Assembly (NCBI GenBank): GCA_018223415.1
Contig: JAGTTQ010000001.1
Span: 862,153 to 926,152, forward strand
Length of the DNA: 64,000 bases
Direction of reading: 5' to 3'
Origin: Eubacteriaceae bacterium Marseille-Q4139
GTDB lineage: Bacteria > Bacillota > Clostridia > Lachnospirales > Lachnospiraceae
Part shown: positions 41,810 through 49,727 of the stretch, in pieces
Numbering within the stretch: the first letter of the stretch is position 1
Layout of the letters: each line of letters begins with the position of its first letter
The notes under the pieces: model-generated
Database searches by the model: none
Seen by the model: the letters and a program-made list of their open reading frames with translations, nothing else
What the model was told of the DNA's origin: nothing
Translations under genes and position numbers: made by a program

Positions 41810-43474
41810 ATGAAACCATCAAACCTGCACCTTTTCATAAACGGCGCCATTTTCACCTCCGACGCTTCCCATCCGCACGCCGATTCCATGGCCGTCCGGA
41901 ACGGGCGCATTTTGTGGGTCGGGGACAAAGACGCCATGCCGTCAGAATACGCATCTTTACTGGCCGCCCATCCCACAGGCGATGAGGCAGGCTGCTTCGC
42001 CGTCACCGACCTTGGCGGCCGCCAGGTCATCCCCGGCTTTGTGGACGCCCACATGCACCCCGTCATGCTGGCAGACCTCACAAACCAGATCGCCGTCATG
42101 CCGCCGGCCATCACCTCCATGGACGATCTCGCCGCCGCCATCCGCGAGCGCAGGAGCCGTCAAAAGCCGGGCCAGTGGATCCTCGGGTGGGGCTACGACG
42201 AACAGGGCTTTTTAGAAAAACGCTCTCCGAACCGCTATGACCTGGATCGCGGCTGCGACGATGCCCCGGTCATGATAACAAGGACATGCGTCCACATCCG
42301 CTGCGTCAACAGTGCGGCGCTCCGCCTCGCCGGCATCGACCGGAACACGCCTGACCCGCCGGGCGGCATGATCGAGCGTGACGAAAACGGAGAGCCCACG
42401 GGAATCTTAAAGGAAAACGCCAGAAACCTGATCATGCCGTTCCTGCCGGAAATTTCCGAGGAAGACCGGATCCGGAACCTGTTAGACCTGGGCACGCTTT
42501 TAAGCTCCCAGGGCATCACCTCCATCTGCGATATGGGGAACCTGGACGGCGGCGACATGATGCCGATCTATGAAGCGGCAGCCAGGCGCGGCTTCCATCA
42601 GCAAACCGGCGTCTACTATATGTGGGATCTCTTCTGTGACGACCCGGACTTTTCCATCACGAAGGAAAAAGCCGACCGGAGCCGCCAGATCTTTGCCGCC
42701 GGCTTAAAGCTCATCGGCGACGGGAGCGTCTCCGGCCGCACCGCCTGGATGGACAAACCGTATCTGGGCTCCGAAGACGAATACGGCCTCCAGGTGGCGG
42801 ACGACAAGCTCCTTCATTCCGCTGTCAGGTTTTGCAGGGAAAACCGTCTCCAGCTCTCCGTTCATGCCATGGGCGGACGGACAATCCGGCATATTCTGGA
42901 CTGCGTCTCATCGGAAGCGCCGTGGACTCCAAACACCATCCCTCACGTCAGGATTGAGCATGTGACGGATCCGTCCCTGGAATCCATAAGGGACGCCGTC
43001 TCACACGGCATCGCCTTCGTCACGCAGCCCATTTTCCTCTTTGCAGAGTCGGCAAGCTACATAAAAAATCTGGGAACCGACTGGACGAAGAAATGCTACC
43101 CCGTCCGGACCATGTTGGAAAACGGCATGCGCCCCGCCTTTTCCACCGACGCACCGTCTACCTTCTGGGCCGTCCCGTCAGACCCGTTCCCGGGCCTTCA
43201 GTTTGCAGTGACCCGCACGGCCGCCGACGGCACAGACTGCGGCAATGACGAAGCCATCGACATGGAAACGGCCGTAACCCTTTATACACGCGACGCCGCC
43301 ATGGCCGCCGGCTTTCCTGACACCGGCATGCTGGCGCCGGGATACCGGGCAGATTTTGCCGTGTTAAGCAGCGATATTTTCCATATCCCGCCCCATGAAC
43401 TCAGTCAGATCACCGTAAAAGAAACCTGGATCAGCGGCGAGCGCGTCTATGCCGCGCCGGATCTTATTTCCTAA
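41810..43474 (+). CDS. YtcJ-like metal-dependent amidohydrolase
   Basis: 554 residues, the length of the YtcJ/amidohydrolase-3 family. Metal ligands in GFVDAHMHPVML, later His in IEHVTD and Asp in FSTDAPSTF; the N-terminal composite beta domain has NGRILWVGDKDA. Such enzymes hydrolyse amides or ring structures in the cytoplasm. It heads a three-gene unit with the LOR/SDH-domain enzyme (26 nt gap) and an acetyltransferase. Substrate unknown. Confidence 0.85.
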   Translation: MKPSNLHLFINGAIFTSDASHPHADSMAVRNGRILWVGDKDAMPSEYASLLAAHPTGDEAGCFAVTDLGGRQVIPGFVDAHMHPVMLADLTNQIAVMPPAITSMDDLAAAIRERRSRQKPGQWILGWGYDEQGFLEKRSPNRYDLDRGCDDAPVMITRTCVHIRCVNSAALRLAGIDRNTPDPPGGMIERDENGEPTGILKENARNLIMPFLPEISEEDRIRNLLDLGTLLSSQGITSICDMGNLDGGDMMPIYEAAARRGFHQQTGVYYMWDLFCDDPDFSITKEKADRSRQIFAAGLKLIGDGSVSGRTAWMDKPYLGSEDEYGLQVADDKLLHSAVRFCRENRLQLSVHAMGGRTIRHILDCVSSEAPWTPNTIPHVRIEHVTDPSLESIRDAVSHGIAFVTQPIFLFAESASYIKNLGTDWTKKCYPVRTMLENGMRPAFSTDAPSTFWAVPSDPFPGLQFAVTRTAADGTDCGNDEAIDMETAVTLYTRDAAMAAGFPDTGMLAPGYRADFAVLSSDIFHIPPHELSQITVKETWISGERVYAAPDLIS

Positions 43475-43500
43475 ATTATCACAAGAAAAGAGGTAAATCA

Positions 43501-44601
43501 ATGTTTCAGATGCCAGAATACAGAGAACCAGACTTTACGGAACAAAAATTCACAGATGCCCCCGATGCCAGATGGGAGGCCGTGACAAAAAAAGGAGTTG
43601 CCCCGGAAAACTACCACAGTACCTCCATGTACCCGGAATATTTTAAGCTGGACGGCCAGTGGAAGCTGGCAAAGGAAAGCCGCATGGACTCCAGCGTCGT
43701 CATCGGCGGCGACGGAGAGCTTCGCGTCGTCGAAAACAGAAATCTGGAGGTTGGCGACAAAGTGATCCTCGGCCGGACAGAAAACGCCGAGGAGGGGATC
43801 TATCTCCACAGCACCGGCTTCGAGCCGGCCGGCGGCGCAAACCGCGACCAGTTCATCTTCCGCCAGGGCAGGAGCCGCGAGACCTCCTATTCCAGAGACT
43901 ATGACCGGCTTTTCGAGCTTCTGCGGTACGAAAAAGAGCATGGAAACATCGTCTGGGTCATGGGGCCTGCTTTCACCTTTGACGCCGACGCCAGACACGC
44001 CATGGAAGCCATGATCCGAAACGGATATGCCCACGGGCTCATGGCCGGAAACGCCCTCGCCACCCACGATCTGGAGGGCGCCATGTTCCACACGGCCCTC
44101 GGCCAGGACATCTACACCCAGGAATCCCGCCCCAACGGCCATTACAACCACTTAGACGTCTTAAACCGTGTCAGGAAAAGCGGCTCCATCAAGGCCTTTT
44201 TAAAAGACTATAACCTGGACGACGGCATCATCTGCGCCTGCGAAAAATACCAGGTACCCTACGTCCTCACCGGCTCCATCCGCGACGACGGCCCGCTGCC
44301 GGAGGTAATCGGCGACGTCTACGACGGCCAGATGGCCATGCGCGGCATGATTAAAAAAGCCACCACCGTCATCTGTCTCGCCACCATGCTCCATACCATC
44401 GCCGCCGGCAACATGACGCCGTCTTACCGCGTCCTTGCGGACGGCACCGTCCGTCCCGTGTTCCTCTACACGGTGGATGCCGACGAGTTCGTCGTAAACA
44501 AGCTCTTAGACCGCGGAAGCCTGGCCGCCACCACGATGGTGACAAACGTCCAGGACTTCATCACCATCGTGGCAAAAGGCCTGGGAGTCATGAACGCATG
44601 A
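43501..44601 (+). CDS. LOR/SDH-domain protein (ornithine cyclodeaminase-like)
   Basis: 366 residues. The C-terminal two thirds match the conserved LOR/SDH region (TIGR00300 type, also the C-terminal half of cyanobacterial AgrE/ArgZ): MAGNALATHDLEGAMFHTALGQD, HYNHLDVLNRVRKSGSIKA, YVLTGSIRDDGPLPEVIGDV and ATMLHTIAAGNM. In AgrE this part is an NAD-dependent ornithine cyclodeaminase; here there is no arginine-dihydrolase half. A cyclodeaminase or amino-acid imine chemistry is likely. It overlaps the next gene by 4 nt. Confidence 0.8.
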   Translation: MFQMPEYREPDFTEQKFTDAPDARWEAVTKKGVAPENYHSTSMYPEYFKLDGQWKLAKESRMDSSVVIGGDGELRVVENRNLEVGDKVILGRTENAEEGIYLHSTGFEPAGGANRDQFIFRQGRSRETSYSRDYDRLFELLRYEKEHGNIVWVMGPAFTFDADARHAMEAMIRNGYAHGLMAGNALATHDLEGAMFHTALGQDIYTQESRPNGHYNHLDVLNRVRKSGSIKAFLKDYNLDDGIICACEKYQVPYVLTGSIRDDGPLPEVIGDVYDGQMAMRGMIKKATTVICLATMLHTIAAGNMTPSYRVLADGTVRPVFLYTVDADEFVVNKLLDRGSLAATTMVTNVQDFITIVAKGLGVMNA

Positions 44602-45053
44602 ACCATGAAATTTTAACGGTCACCGCCGCTTCGCCCCGCCTTTTCCAGGCGGCGGAGCTGGCGGAAAAGCTCTGGCCCCATCATGCGAAGGAAGAGCTTT
44701 ATGAGGAATTTGCTTCCATTTTAGAAAAGAAACCAGCCGCCTTCTTCGTCCTCAATCTGGACGGGAAGCCGGCCGGCTTTGCCCAGTGCGAACTCCGCAC
44801 CGACTACGTGGAAGGCACAGCCTCAAGCCCCGTCGGCTATCTCGAAGGGATTTTCCTGCTGCCAGAATTCCGCGGCCAGGGCTTATCCGCCCTGCTCCTT
44901 AAGGCCTGCGAGACCTGGGCAAAGGAAAAGGGCTGCCGGGAATTTGCAAGCGACTGTGAGCTGGAAAATGAGACCAGCATCGCCTTCCATAAGCGCTCCG
45001 GTTTTAAAGAGGCCGGGCGGATTGTATGCTTTGTAAAGCCGTTAAATCCTTAA
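44598..45053 (+). CDS. AAC(6')-like aminoglycoside/amine N-acetyltransferase
   Basis: 151 residues. GNAT fold with features of aminoglycoside 6'-N-acetyltransferases: AELAEKLWPHHAKEELYEEF at the start, the block DYVEGTASSPVGYLEGIFLLPEFRGQGLSALLL containing the acetyl-CoA loop, and EFASDCELENETSIAFHKRSGF near the end. In a chromosomal catabolic operon it may act on a metabolite rather than an antibiotic. Start overlaps the preceding stop (ATGA). Confidence 0.82.
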   Translation: MNHEILTVTAASPRLFQAAELAEKLWPHHAKEELYEEFASILEKKPAAFFVLNLDGKPAGFAQCELRTDYVEGTASSPVGYLEGIFLLPEFRGQGLSALLLKACETWAKEKGCREFASDCELENETSIAFHKRSGFKEAGRIVCFVKPLNP

Positions 45054-45706
45054 GCTTCTCCCCCATCCCGAATCTCATCCAAATAACTATACACCGTCAC
45101 CTTGGAAATCCCCATGCGGGCCGCCACCTTATCGACGACGCCCTTAATCAAAAACAGCCCCTTCTGCTCCATGAACCGGATTGCCAACACCTTTTCCTCC
45201 CGGTTCATGGCGGCCGCTTCCCGGCCGCCTAAAATCCGCTCGATGAGCTCGTCTGCAATCTCCTCGATATGGCCTCCCGGGCATGCCCCGATCTCTTCCT
45301 CTTTAGAAAGCTTCTGTCTCGCCTCCTCAATCCCCGGAAACAGCCCGGAAAGCAATGCGGCTGCCTCCGAAAGCACCGTCGTGTCCATGTTGATGCACAT
45401 GGCGCCGGCCACCTTCCTATCCGCATCCCGAAGGAGCACTGTCGACGACTTGATAAGCCGCCCGTCCTCCGAATAAAAATAATAATTTGCCAGATGATCA
45501 TCTGCGAACCGCTCGTCCAAAAGCACCTGGCGCACCAGGTGGTCAAAGCTCTGGCCGGTGCAGCGCCCTGTCACATGGCCATTTTCCACATAAACCACGG
45601 AGCTCTGGGGTGAAGAGAGGTCATGGATCACCACCTCGCACCCGCTTCCAAAGGTCTTCCCTAACATCTTGGCCACAGGGAAATACTGCTCAATCGTCCA
45701 CTCCAT
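45050..45706 (-). CDS. YheO/DauR-type transcriptional regulator
   Basis: 218 residues. The N-terminal PAS-like YheO domain (about 5-115) contains FGSGCEVVIHDLSSPQSSVVYVENG and GAMCINMDTT; the C-terminal HTH (about 160-215) has FLIKGVVDKVAARMGISKVTVYSYLDEI. DauR, a relative, controls D-arginine catabolism. It is the last gene of a three-gene unit (threonine-synthase-like enzyme, RidA, regulator) and the best candidate to bind the TAGAATTTTTTCTA sites at 47277-47382. Confidence 0.88.
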   Translation of the reverse strand: MEWTIEQYFPVAKMLGKTFGSGCEVVIHDLSSPQSSVVYVENGHVTGRCTGQSFDHLVRQVLLDERFADDHLANYYFYSEDGRLIKSSTVLLRDADRKVAGAMCINMDTTVLSEAAALLSGLFPGIEEARQKLSKEEEIGACPGGHIEEIADELIERILGGREAAAMNREEKVLAIRFMEQKGLFLIKGVVDKVAARMGISKVTVYSYLDEIRDGGEA

Positions 45707-45718
45707 CCATGCCTCCTT

Positions 45719-46117
45719 CTAACGCTCTCCGTCTCCGCTCCCCGGCACGGCCGCCAGTGCCTCAATTTCCACAAGGCTCCCGTAATGGAGCGGCCCCGAC
45801 GGCACCACCACACGGGCCGGCCGGTGTTCCCCAAAATACTTCACATACTCCTCATTGATGGCGTCCCAGTAAGCCACATCCGGCGTGTAAATCCGGCACT
45901 GGAGCACGCACTCCCTGGGGACGCCTGCCGCACACAGCACCTCGTCCAGGTTCCTTAACGCCTGGGCCGCATGGGCATGGATCCCGCCCTCCGGCACACA
46001 CCCCGTCTCCGGCACAAGGGCAAGCTGGCCCGACACATAGAGAATCCCGTTGTGGATCACTCCCGGCGAATACGGCGCATTCCTCTTCTTCGACGATTCT
46101 GTCACAACTGTTTTCAT
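45719..46117 (-). CDS. RidA family enamine/imine deaminase
   Basis: 132 residues. RidA proteins hydrolyse reactive 2-aminoacrylate and related enamines released by PLP enzymes. Visible: APYSPGVIHNGILYVSGQL near the start, QALRNLDEVLCAAG, and the substrate arginine in RPARVVVP followed by VEIEALAAV. It lies between a PLP-dependent enzyme gene (14 nt away) and the YheO regulator (12 nt away), which fits detoxifying that enzyme's product. Confidence 0.92.
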   Translation of the reverse strand: MKTVVTESSKKRNAPYSPGVIHNGILYVSGQLALVPETGCVPEGGIHAHAAQALRNLDEVLCAAGVPRECVLQCRIYTPDVAYWDAINEEYVKYFGEHRPARVVVPSGPLHYGSLVEIEALAAVPGSGDGER

Positions 46118-46131
46118 CTTCGTCCCCCTCT

Positions 46132-47226
46132 CTAGTGTTCGGATTTAAGCCCTGCCCCGCACATGGGAAGCAGCGCGTCCGTGATGGCTCCCCGCTCCTT
46201 GCAGTAGGCAAGATATGCCGCGTAGGTGGCCGCCGTCGTGTGCTCGCAGAAGACGCCCCGCTTTGCAAGTGCCTCCCTGGCCGGAAGGATGCCGTCCTCC
46301 GGCGCCGTCACCACATCAGCCCCGTGGCGGTAAATCATCTCCAGGATTTCCTCGCCCCGCATGGGCTCGGCGATAGCAATTCCCTCGGCGAGAGTCGGCA
46401 CGGAAATCACATGGGCCGGTGCCCTCTCCCCGGTCTTTGCGGCTTCGGCAAAGGGCGCGCACCGCTCGCTCTGGACGGCCACAAGATGCGGCATGGACTC
46501 AATCACGCCGCTGGCCTTTAAATGCTCCAGCGCCTTCACCGCGCCGATAAATAGCGTCCCGTTCCCAAGGGGAATAAACACATGAGCCGGGATCCGGTGA
46601 AGCTGCTCATAAACCTCATAAATATACGTCTTCGTCCCCTCATAGAAAAACGGGTTGTACACATGGCTGGCATAAAAAATGCCTTCCTCTTCCACCCGCG
46701 CCCGGCAGGCATTGGCGCAGGCCTCCCGGTTCCCGGGGATCACATGGGCCGCGGCGCCGTGGGCTTTAATCATCGTAATCTTCTTCGGCGACGTCCCTTC
46801 CGGCACATAGATATCGCAGGCGATGCCGGCCCGCCCGCAGTAGGCGGCCACGCTGTTTCCCGCGTTGCCGCTGGAATCCTGGACGACCCGCTCCACGCCG
46901 ATGGCCTTTATATGGGCCGCCAGCACTGCCGCCCCCCTGTCCTTAAAAGAAAGGGTCGGCATGAAATAATCCATTTTAAGAAGCACATTGTCATCCAGAG
47001 GCACCACCGGCGTCATCCCCTCGCCCATGGTAATCTCCCGCCAGCTATCATCCAACAGCGGCATAAATTCCCGGTACCGGAACATGCTCCAGGTATCCCG
47101 GTCGACCTTGGAAAGGTCAAATTTCGGCGGCTCATAGGAAAGCGTCCAGAGCCCGCCGCAGTCACATTTTGCCTTCCTCGATGTGACCTCCTCCGTGCGC
47201 CCGCACCGCTTGCAGACATACTTCAT
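46132..47226 (-). CDS. Threonine synthase-like PLP-dependent enzyme
   Basis: 364 residues. N-terminal zinc-ribbon-like cysteines (CKRCG...CDCGG), then a fold-type II PLP domain with the lysine in PTLSFKDRGAAVLAAH and the phosphate-binding loop DSSGNAGNSVAAYCG. Overall like threonine synthase, but the context (RidA, amidohydrolases, YheO regulator) suggests a catabolic lyase or ammonia-lyase acting on an amino acid. Reaction not determined. Confidence 0.82.
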   Translation of the reverse strand: MKYVCKRCGRTEEVTSRKAKCDCGGLWTLSYEPPKFDLSKVDRDTWSMFRYREFMPLLDDSWREITMGEGMTPVVPLDDNVLLKMDYFMPTLSFKDRGAAVLAAHIKAIGVERVVQDSSGNAGNSVAAYCGRAGIACDIYVPEGTSPKKITMIKAHGAAAHVIPGNREACANACRARVEEEGIFYASHVYNPFFYEGTKTYIYEVYEQLHRIPAHVFIPLGNGTLFIGAVKALEHLKASGVIESMPHLVAVQSERCAPFAEAAKTGERAPAHVISVPTLAEGIAIAEPMRGEEILEMIYRHGADVVTAPEDGILPAREALAKRGVFCEHTTAATYAAYLAYCKERGAITDALLPMCGAGLKSEH

Positions 47227-47276
47227 AACTTCCTCCTTCCCCTGCTGCCCGTTTCCAGGCCCGGCAGAGATTCTTA

Positions 47277-47382
47277 TATAATTTTTTCTACATTTTATCG
47301 TTTTCTTCGCTTATAATTCCCATTATATAGAATTTTTTCTACATTTCAAGAGGATTCCCACAAGCTTGTAGAATTTTTTCTA
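47277..47382. promoter_or_regulatory. Three TAGAATTTTTTCTA palindromes and the minus-strand promoter
   Basis: Exact TAGAA-TTTT-TTCTA copies at 47328-47341 and 47369-47382, and a one-mismatch copy (TATAA...) at 47277-47290; start-to-start spacing 51 and 41 bp, close to whole helical turns. The minus-strand promoter TTGAAA (47344-47349), 16-bp spacer, TATAAT (47322-47327) has the middle palindrome filling its spacer. Confidence 0.75.
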
Positions 47383-47414
47383 TGTCAATCTTCTGACAGA
47401 AATACGTTTTCAGC

Positions 47415-47443
47415 TTGCAATTTCTGCCGAAAAATTATATCAT
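47415..47443 (+). promoter_or_regulatory. Promoter of the D-2-hydroxyacid dehydrogenase unit
   Basis: TTGCAA (47415-47420), 17-bp spacer, TATCAT (47438-47443), about 55 nt before the start codon and 32 bp beyond the third palindrome. Confidence 0.6.
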
Positions 47444-47500
47444 AGAGGCAGGGATCCGGAGACCCTTTCATGGGGCCGGAAACCAGAAAGGGGTACCGGC

Positions 47501-48457
47501 ATGAACGATAAAACCGTAGTCCTGAACGCGGCAAAAATGAATTTCGACGGCCGCCTGGACTTTTCCATCCTGTCCGGCCATGTAACCGTCTACGACGACA
47601 CGGCTCCCGAACAGCTCCTGGAACGAATCCAGGGCGCCGACATCATTGTGACAAAGGAAATGCCTGTGAGCGGCGACCTGATCCGTTCCTTTCCCGATTC
47701 CGTCCGCCTGATCTGCGAGGCCGGAACCGGCTATAACAACCTGGATCTGGCGGCTGCCGAAGAAAAAGGCATTACCGTCTGCAACATTCCCGCATACAGC
47801 ACAAAACGGGTGGCTCACACGGCCATCATGCTGATCTTAAACTTAAGCTCCTCCATGGGAGCGCAGCTTTCCATGCTGGCGCGGGGAAACCATGACAACT
47901 TTACGAAAAACCTTCAGGTAAACCACGTGGAGGTAAACGGAAAGACCCTTGGCATCTTAGGCGCCGGTTCCATCGGCCGCGAGGTCATAAAAATCGCCCG
48001 CGCCATGGATATGGAAATCCTCGTCTATACGAGGACTCCGAGGGCCGATGAGGACGGAATCCGTTATGTGGATCTGGAGACCATGTTAAAGTCCAGCGAC
48101 TATGTCTCCCTTCACTGCCCGCTGACGCCTGACACGCGCCATATTATAAATGAAAGAACCCTGTCCCTCATGAAGCCGACGGCGTATCTGATTAACACGT
48201 CCCGCGGCGCACTGGTGGACGAGACGGCCCTGATTGCGGCATTAAAAGACGGGCGCCTGGCCGGAGCCGGCCTGGACGTCCAGGAGACGGAGCCGCCGGC
48301 CGAAGAAAATCCGCTCTATTCCATGGAAAATGTGATTTTAACGCCTCATATGGGCTGGAAAGGCCTGGAGACGAGAAAACGGCTCATCTCCCTTCTTGCA
48401 GAAAACATCCGCGCCTACTTAAACGGCGCGCCGGTCAATGTGGTGACAAAACGCTGA
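47501..48457 (+). CDS. D-2-hydroxyacid dehydrogenase family protein
   Basis: 318 residues. NAD-binding motif GILGAGSIGREVIKIARAM; catalytic arginine in INTSRGALVDE, glutamate in DVQETEPP and histidine in LTPHMGW. The family interconverts 2-keto acids and D-2-hydroxy acids. First gene of a two-gene unit with an amidohydrolase, divergent from the PLP/RidA/YheO unit, so it may reduce the keto acid released by deamination (inference). Confidence 0.9.
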   Translation: MNDKTVVLNAAKMNFDGRLDFSILSGHVTVYDDTAPEQLLERIQGADIIVTKEMPVSGDLIRSFPDSVRLICEAGTGYNNLDLAAAEEKGITVCNIPAYSTKRVAHTAIMLILNLSSSMGAQLSMLARGNHDNFTKNLQVNHVEVNGKTLGILGAGSIGREVIKIARAMDMEILVYTRTPRADEDGIRYVDLETMLKSSDYVSLHCPLTPDTRHIINERTLSLMKPTAYLINTSRGALVDETALIAALKDGRLAGAGLDVQETEPPAEENPLYSMENVILTPHMGWKGLETRKRLISLLAENIRAYLNGAPVNVVTKR

Positions 48458-48517
48458 TATCCACGCGGCAGCCGGCAGACACCGCCGCCGCGCGAAAATA
48501 AAAGGAGGAGTTTTCCT

Positions 48518-49657
48518 ATGATATGTATTAAAAACGGCCGCATCCATACGGCAGTCAGTAAGGACGTCGTAAACGGCGACATCCTGATCGAAGACGGAAA
48601 GATCAAGGCCATCGGGACAGACCTTTCCTGCGAAGGCGCTGAGATCATCGACGCCGCAGGGCTTGACGTATATCCCGGCTTCGTAGAGGCTCACTGCCAC
48701 ATCGGCTTAGACGGCTACGGCATCGGATATGAAGGCCATGACTATAATGAGATGAACGATCCGGTGACTCCGCACCTTCACGCCGTTGACGGCATCAACC
48801 CGATGGATCCTGCCGTAGATATGGCAGCAAAGGCCGGCGTTACCTGTATGGCAACCGGCCCAGGCAGCTCCAACGCCCTCGGCGGAACCTTCGCCGCCGT
48901 TAAGACCCACGGAAAACGCGTGGACAACATGATCGTCAAATTCCCGGTTGCCATGAAATGTGCCTTCGGTGAGAACCCGAAACGCTGCTACCAGAAGAAC
49001 GGCATCACAAGCCGTATGACAAACGCCGCTTTAATCCGCGAGGCATTAAAGAAGGCAGAGCTCTATAAGGCAAAAATCGAAGCTGCCGGCGACGATGTAT
49101 CCAAGATTCCTGCATACGACCAGAAATCCGAGGCTCTGATCCCGGTTCTCAATAAGGAAATCCCGTTAAAGGCCCATGCCCATCAGGCAAACGATATCTT
49201 CACGGCTATCCGCATCGCAAAGGAATTCGGCCTTGGCCTGACCTTAGAGCATGTGACCGAGGGCCATCTGATCGTCGACGAGCTGGCAAAGGAGAACATC
49301 CCGTTAGCCGTAGGCCCGACCTTTGGACACGCTTCCAAGTTCGAGCTTCAGTATAAGACCTGGGATACGCCCGGCGTCCTTGCAAAGGCCGGCTGCCAGG
49401 TTTCCATCATCACCGATGCACCGGTTACGCCGCTCCACTACCTGCCGCTCTGCGCGGGCCTTGCCATCAAAGCCGGCATGGACGAGTATGACGCACTCCG
49501 CGCCATCACCATCAATCCGGCCAAGCACATCGGCATCGCTGACCGCGTCGGCTCCATCGAGGTTGGAAAGGACGCCGACATCGTCATCATGGCAGGCTCC
49601 CCGTTCACCGTTGAGGGAACCGTGAAGCACGTGCTGATCGACGGAAAAGAAATCTAA
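48518..49657 (+). CDS. Imidazolonepropionase-like amidohydrolase
   Basis: 379 residues. Metal-binding GFVEAHCHIGLD, then PLKAHAHQANDI, LEHVTEGH and IITDAPVTPLHYLP give the complete His/His/His/His/Asp set; the N- and C-terminal beta segments (NGRIHTAVSKDVVNGDILIEDG and GKDADIVIMAG) form the usual composite domain. AAAGGAGG precedes the ATG. Substrate unknown; a cyclic amide or N-acyl amino acid is likely from context. Confidence 0.88.
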   Translation: MICIKNGRIHTAVSKDVVNGDILIEDGKIKAIGTDLSCEGAEIIDAAGLDVYPGFVEAHCHIGLDGYGIGYEGHDYNEMNDPVTPHLHAVDGINPMDPAVDMAAKAGVTCMATGPGSSNALGGTFAAVKTHGKRVDNMIVKFPVAMKCAFGENPKRCYQKNGITSRMTNAALIREALKKAELYKAKIEAAGDDVSKIPAYDQKSEALIPVLNKEIPLKAHAHQANDIFTAIRIAKEFGLGLTLEHVTEGHLIVDELAKENIPLAVGPTFGHASKFELQYKTWDTPGVLAKAGCQVSIITDAPVTPLHYLPLCAGLAIKAGMDEYDALRAITINPAKHIGIADRVGSIEVGKDADIVIMAGSPFTVEGTVKHVLIDGKEI

Positions 49658-49661
49658 CAGC

Positions 49662-49710
49662 AAAAAGGCAGCGGGACGAAATCCAAACCGTCCCTGCTGC
49701 CTTTCTCTTT
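49662..49710 (+). terminator. Terminator after the amidohydrolase gene
   Basis: AAAGGCAGCGGGACG pairs with CGTCCCTGCTGCCTTT, then a T-rich tail; it sits between convergent genes. Confidence 0.8.
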
Positions 49711-49727
49711 CGTATCTTAACGCTTCC

